A model generated the notes under the pieces. That model saw nothing but the letters and a program-made list of their open reading frames with translations, did no database searches and was not told the origin of the DNA. From a virus, in IMG/VR virus record IMGVR_UViG_3300021959_000193, positions 1 to 33,711 of that record: DNA of 33,711 bases. The stretch is one strand, 5' to 3'. Below, one piece after another: positions 33,069-33,711 of this stretch. The translations under genes were made by a program, and so were the position numbers. Position 1 is the stretch's first letter. Each line of letters opens with the position of its first letter.

Positions 33069-33089
33069 AGTTTATAAAAAGCGTTTCTA

Positions 33090-33711
33090 TTAAGCTGCGA
33101 AATCGATCTTAACAGAAGGCTCGTTACCTGCACCATCACCAGGCAGAATTTCTTCGAAGCCAAGTGACTGAGAAGCTACGATTACACGACGCTGGTTCAT
33201 GACTTCGTAGTCTTGCTCAACTGATACACCTCGGAGTCGAGGAGTAACGTAGTTACGGGTATTAACTGCGAAAGCAGCCGGAGCGCCTGCAGCTTCTGAC
33301 GGGAACTCTTCAGATACAACTACGGGAGTACCGTAAACTGCACCGATAGTGCCCACTACTCGTGCTGCCAAATCAGAACCAACTTCATCCAGAGTCTGGA
33401 AGTTAGCATCATTCAACAGGTCAAAATAGCTATTCTGGCTAACAACGAAAGCCATATCAGCAGGGTTCAAACCATACTTACCCATGTCTTCGCGAGCTGC
33501 GAGCAGAACGCCTGAAGTCAGTCGAGTTGCAGAACCGATTGACAGGGTAGTAGCATGCGCAGCTGCATAGTTGTCGAGACCAGAAATAGTACCGTTACCA
33601 TTTAGGATAACGTCTTCTACTGCACGACCATGAGCACGAGCTACTGATTCGATCAGCATAGGCATCAAGTTGATGAGTACCTGCTCGTCTACGTCATTGT
33701 CCATAAAGGTG
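33090..33711 (-). CDS. Major capsid protein, HK97 fold, C-terminal part (cut by window edge)
   Basis: At least 206 residues. The frame stays open to the last base of the window, and the ATG at 33704 has no ribosome site, so the N-terminus lies outside. Typical HK97-fold features include 'EQVLINLMPMLIESVARAHG', 'AFVVSQNSYFDLLNDANFQT', the P-domain strand run 'VGTIGAVYGTPVVVSEEFPS', and an A-domain end 'VNTRNYVTPRLRGVSVEQDY' leading to 'VIVASQSLGFEEI'. G+C and codon use are clearly higher and more balanced than in the tail genes, as expected for the most expressed virion gene. A terminator follows directly. Confidence 0.9.
   Translation of the reverse strand, partial: TFMDNDVDEQVLINLMPMLIESVARAHGRAVEDVILNGNGTISGLDNYAAAHATTLSIGSATRLTSGVLLAAREDMGKYGLNPADMAFVVSQNSYFDLLNDANFQTLDEVGSDLAARVVGTIGAVYGTPVVVSEEFPSEAAGAPAAFAVNTRNYVTPRLRGVSVEQDYEVMNQRRVIVASQSLGFEEILPGDGAGNEPSVKIDFAA

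Noticed and set aside
5646-33089. tRNA genes, CRISPR arrays, IS elements or an integrase/att site
   Set aside because: Looked for on both strands. The gaps between genes are too short, and no cloverleaf-like, spacer-repeat or transposase/integrase sequence was seen.

Overview
The window is part of a tailed double-stranded DNA bacteriophage genome, most simply a lytic siphovirus. It has an HK97-fold capsid and a long flexible tail built in the lambda order. No integrase, repressor, tRNA, IS element or CRISPR array is visible. The DNA is AT-rich. Strong Shine-Dalgarno sites and two perfect sigma70 promoters point to a Gram-negative, probably gammaproteobacterial, host. The LamG, 'ELNYLD' and 'KRS...' fibre families suggest a marine origin. 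The host assignment is inference.

Left arm (1-5657, plus strand): a compact, translationally coupled DNA-metabolism block. In order it holds the C-terminal part of an SbcC/Rad50-like ATPase, a 51-aa ORF, a Holliday-junction-resolvase-like PD-(D/E)XK nuclease, a FEN-type 5'-3' exonuclease, class I ribonucleotide reductase large subunit (nrdA), a glutaredoxin, the small subunit (nrdB) and a 56-aa conserved-looking protein. Almost every junction overlaps by 4-43 nt. The block ends in a strong hairpin terminator at 5646-5667 that lies between the two converging transcription units.

Right arm (33711 down to 5666, minus strand): the late structural genes, read right to left. They are the major capsid protein (cut by the window edge), a terminator, a head-tail connector, an HK97-gp10-like protein with a long extra N-terminus, a tail terminator, the major tail protein and a second terminator. 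A consensus promoter then precedes the tail assembly chaperone pair G/GT, which is joined by a visible -1 slippery heptamer. Next come the tape measure, then homologues of lambda M, L, K, I and a giant 2977-aa J. A second consensus promoter follows, in front of a cassette of small fibre and appendage proteins, a LamG/beta-propeller adhesin and a tail-fibre assembly chaperone.

The left arm would supply recombination, 5'-end processing and dNTPs. The right arm builds the neck, tail tube, tip and receptor-binding fibres. The parts most worth a second look are the G/GT frameshift, the two perfect promoters and two terminators that split the late region into units, the oversized repeat-bearing J protein, a possible carbohydrate-binding insertion between the cysteines of the L homologue, and the basic linker in the 463-aa neck protein. 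There is no gene-free stretch longer than about 135 bases.
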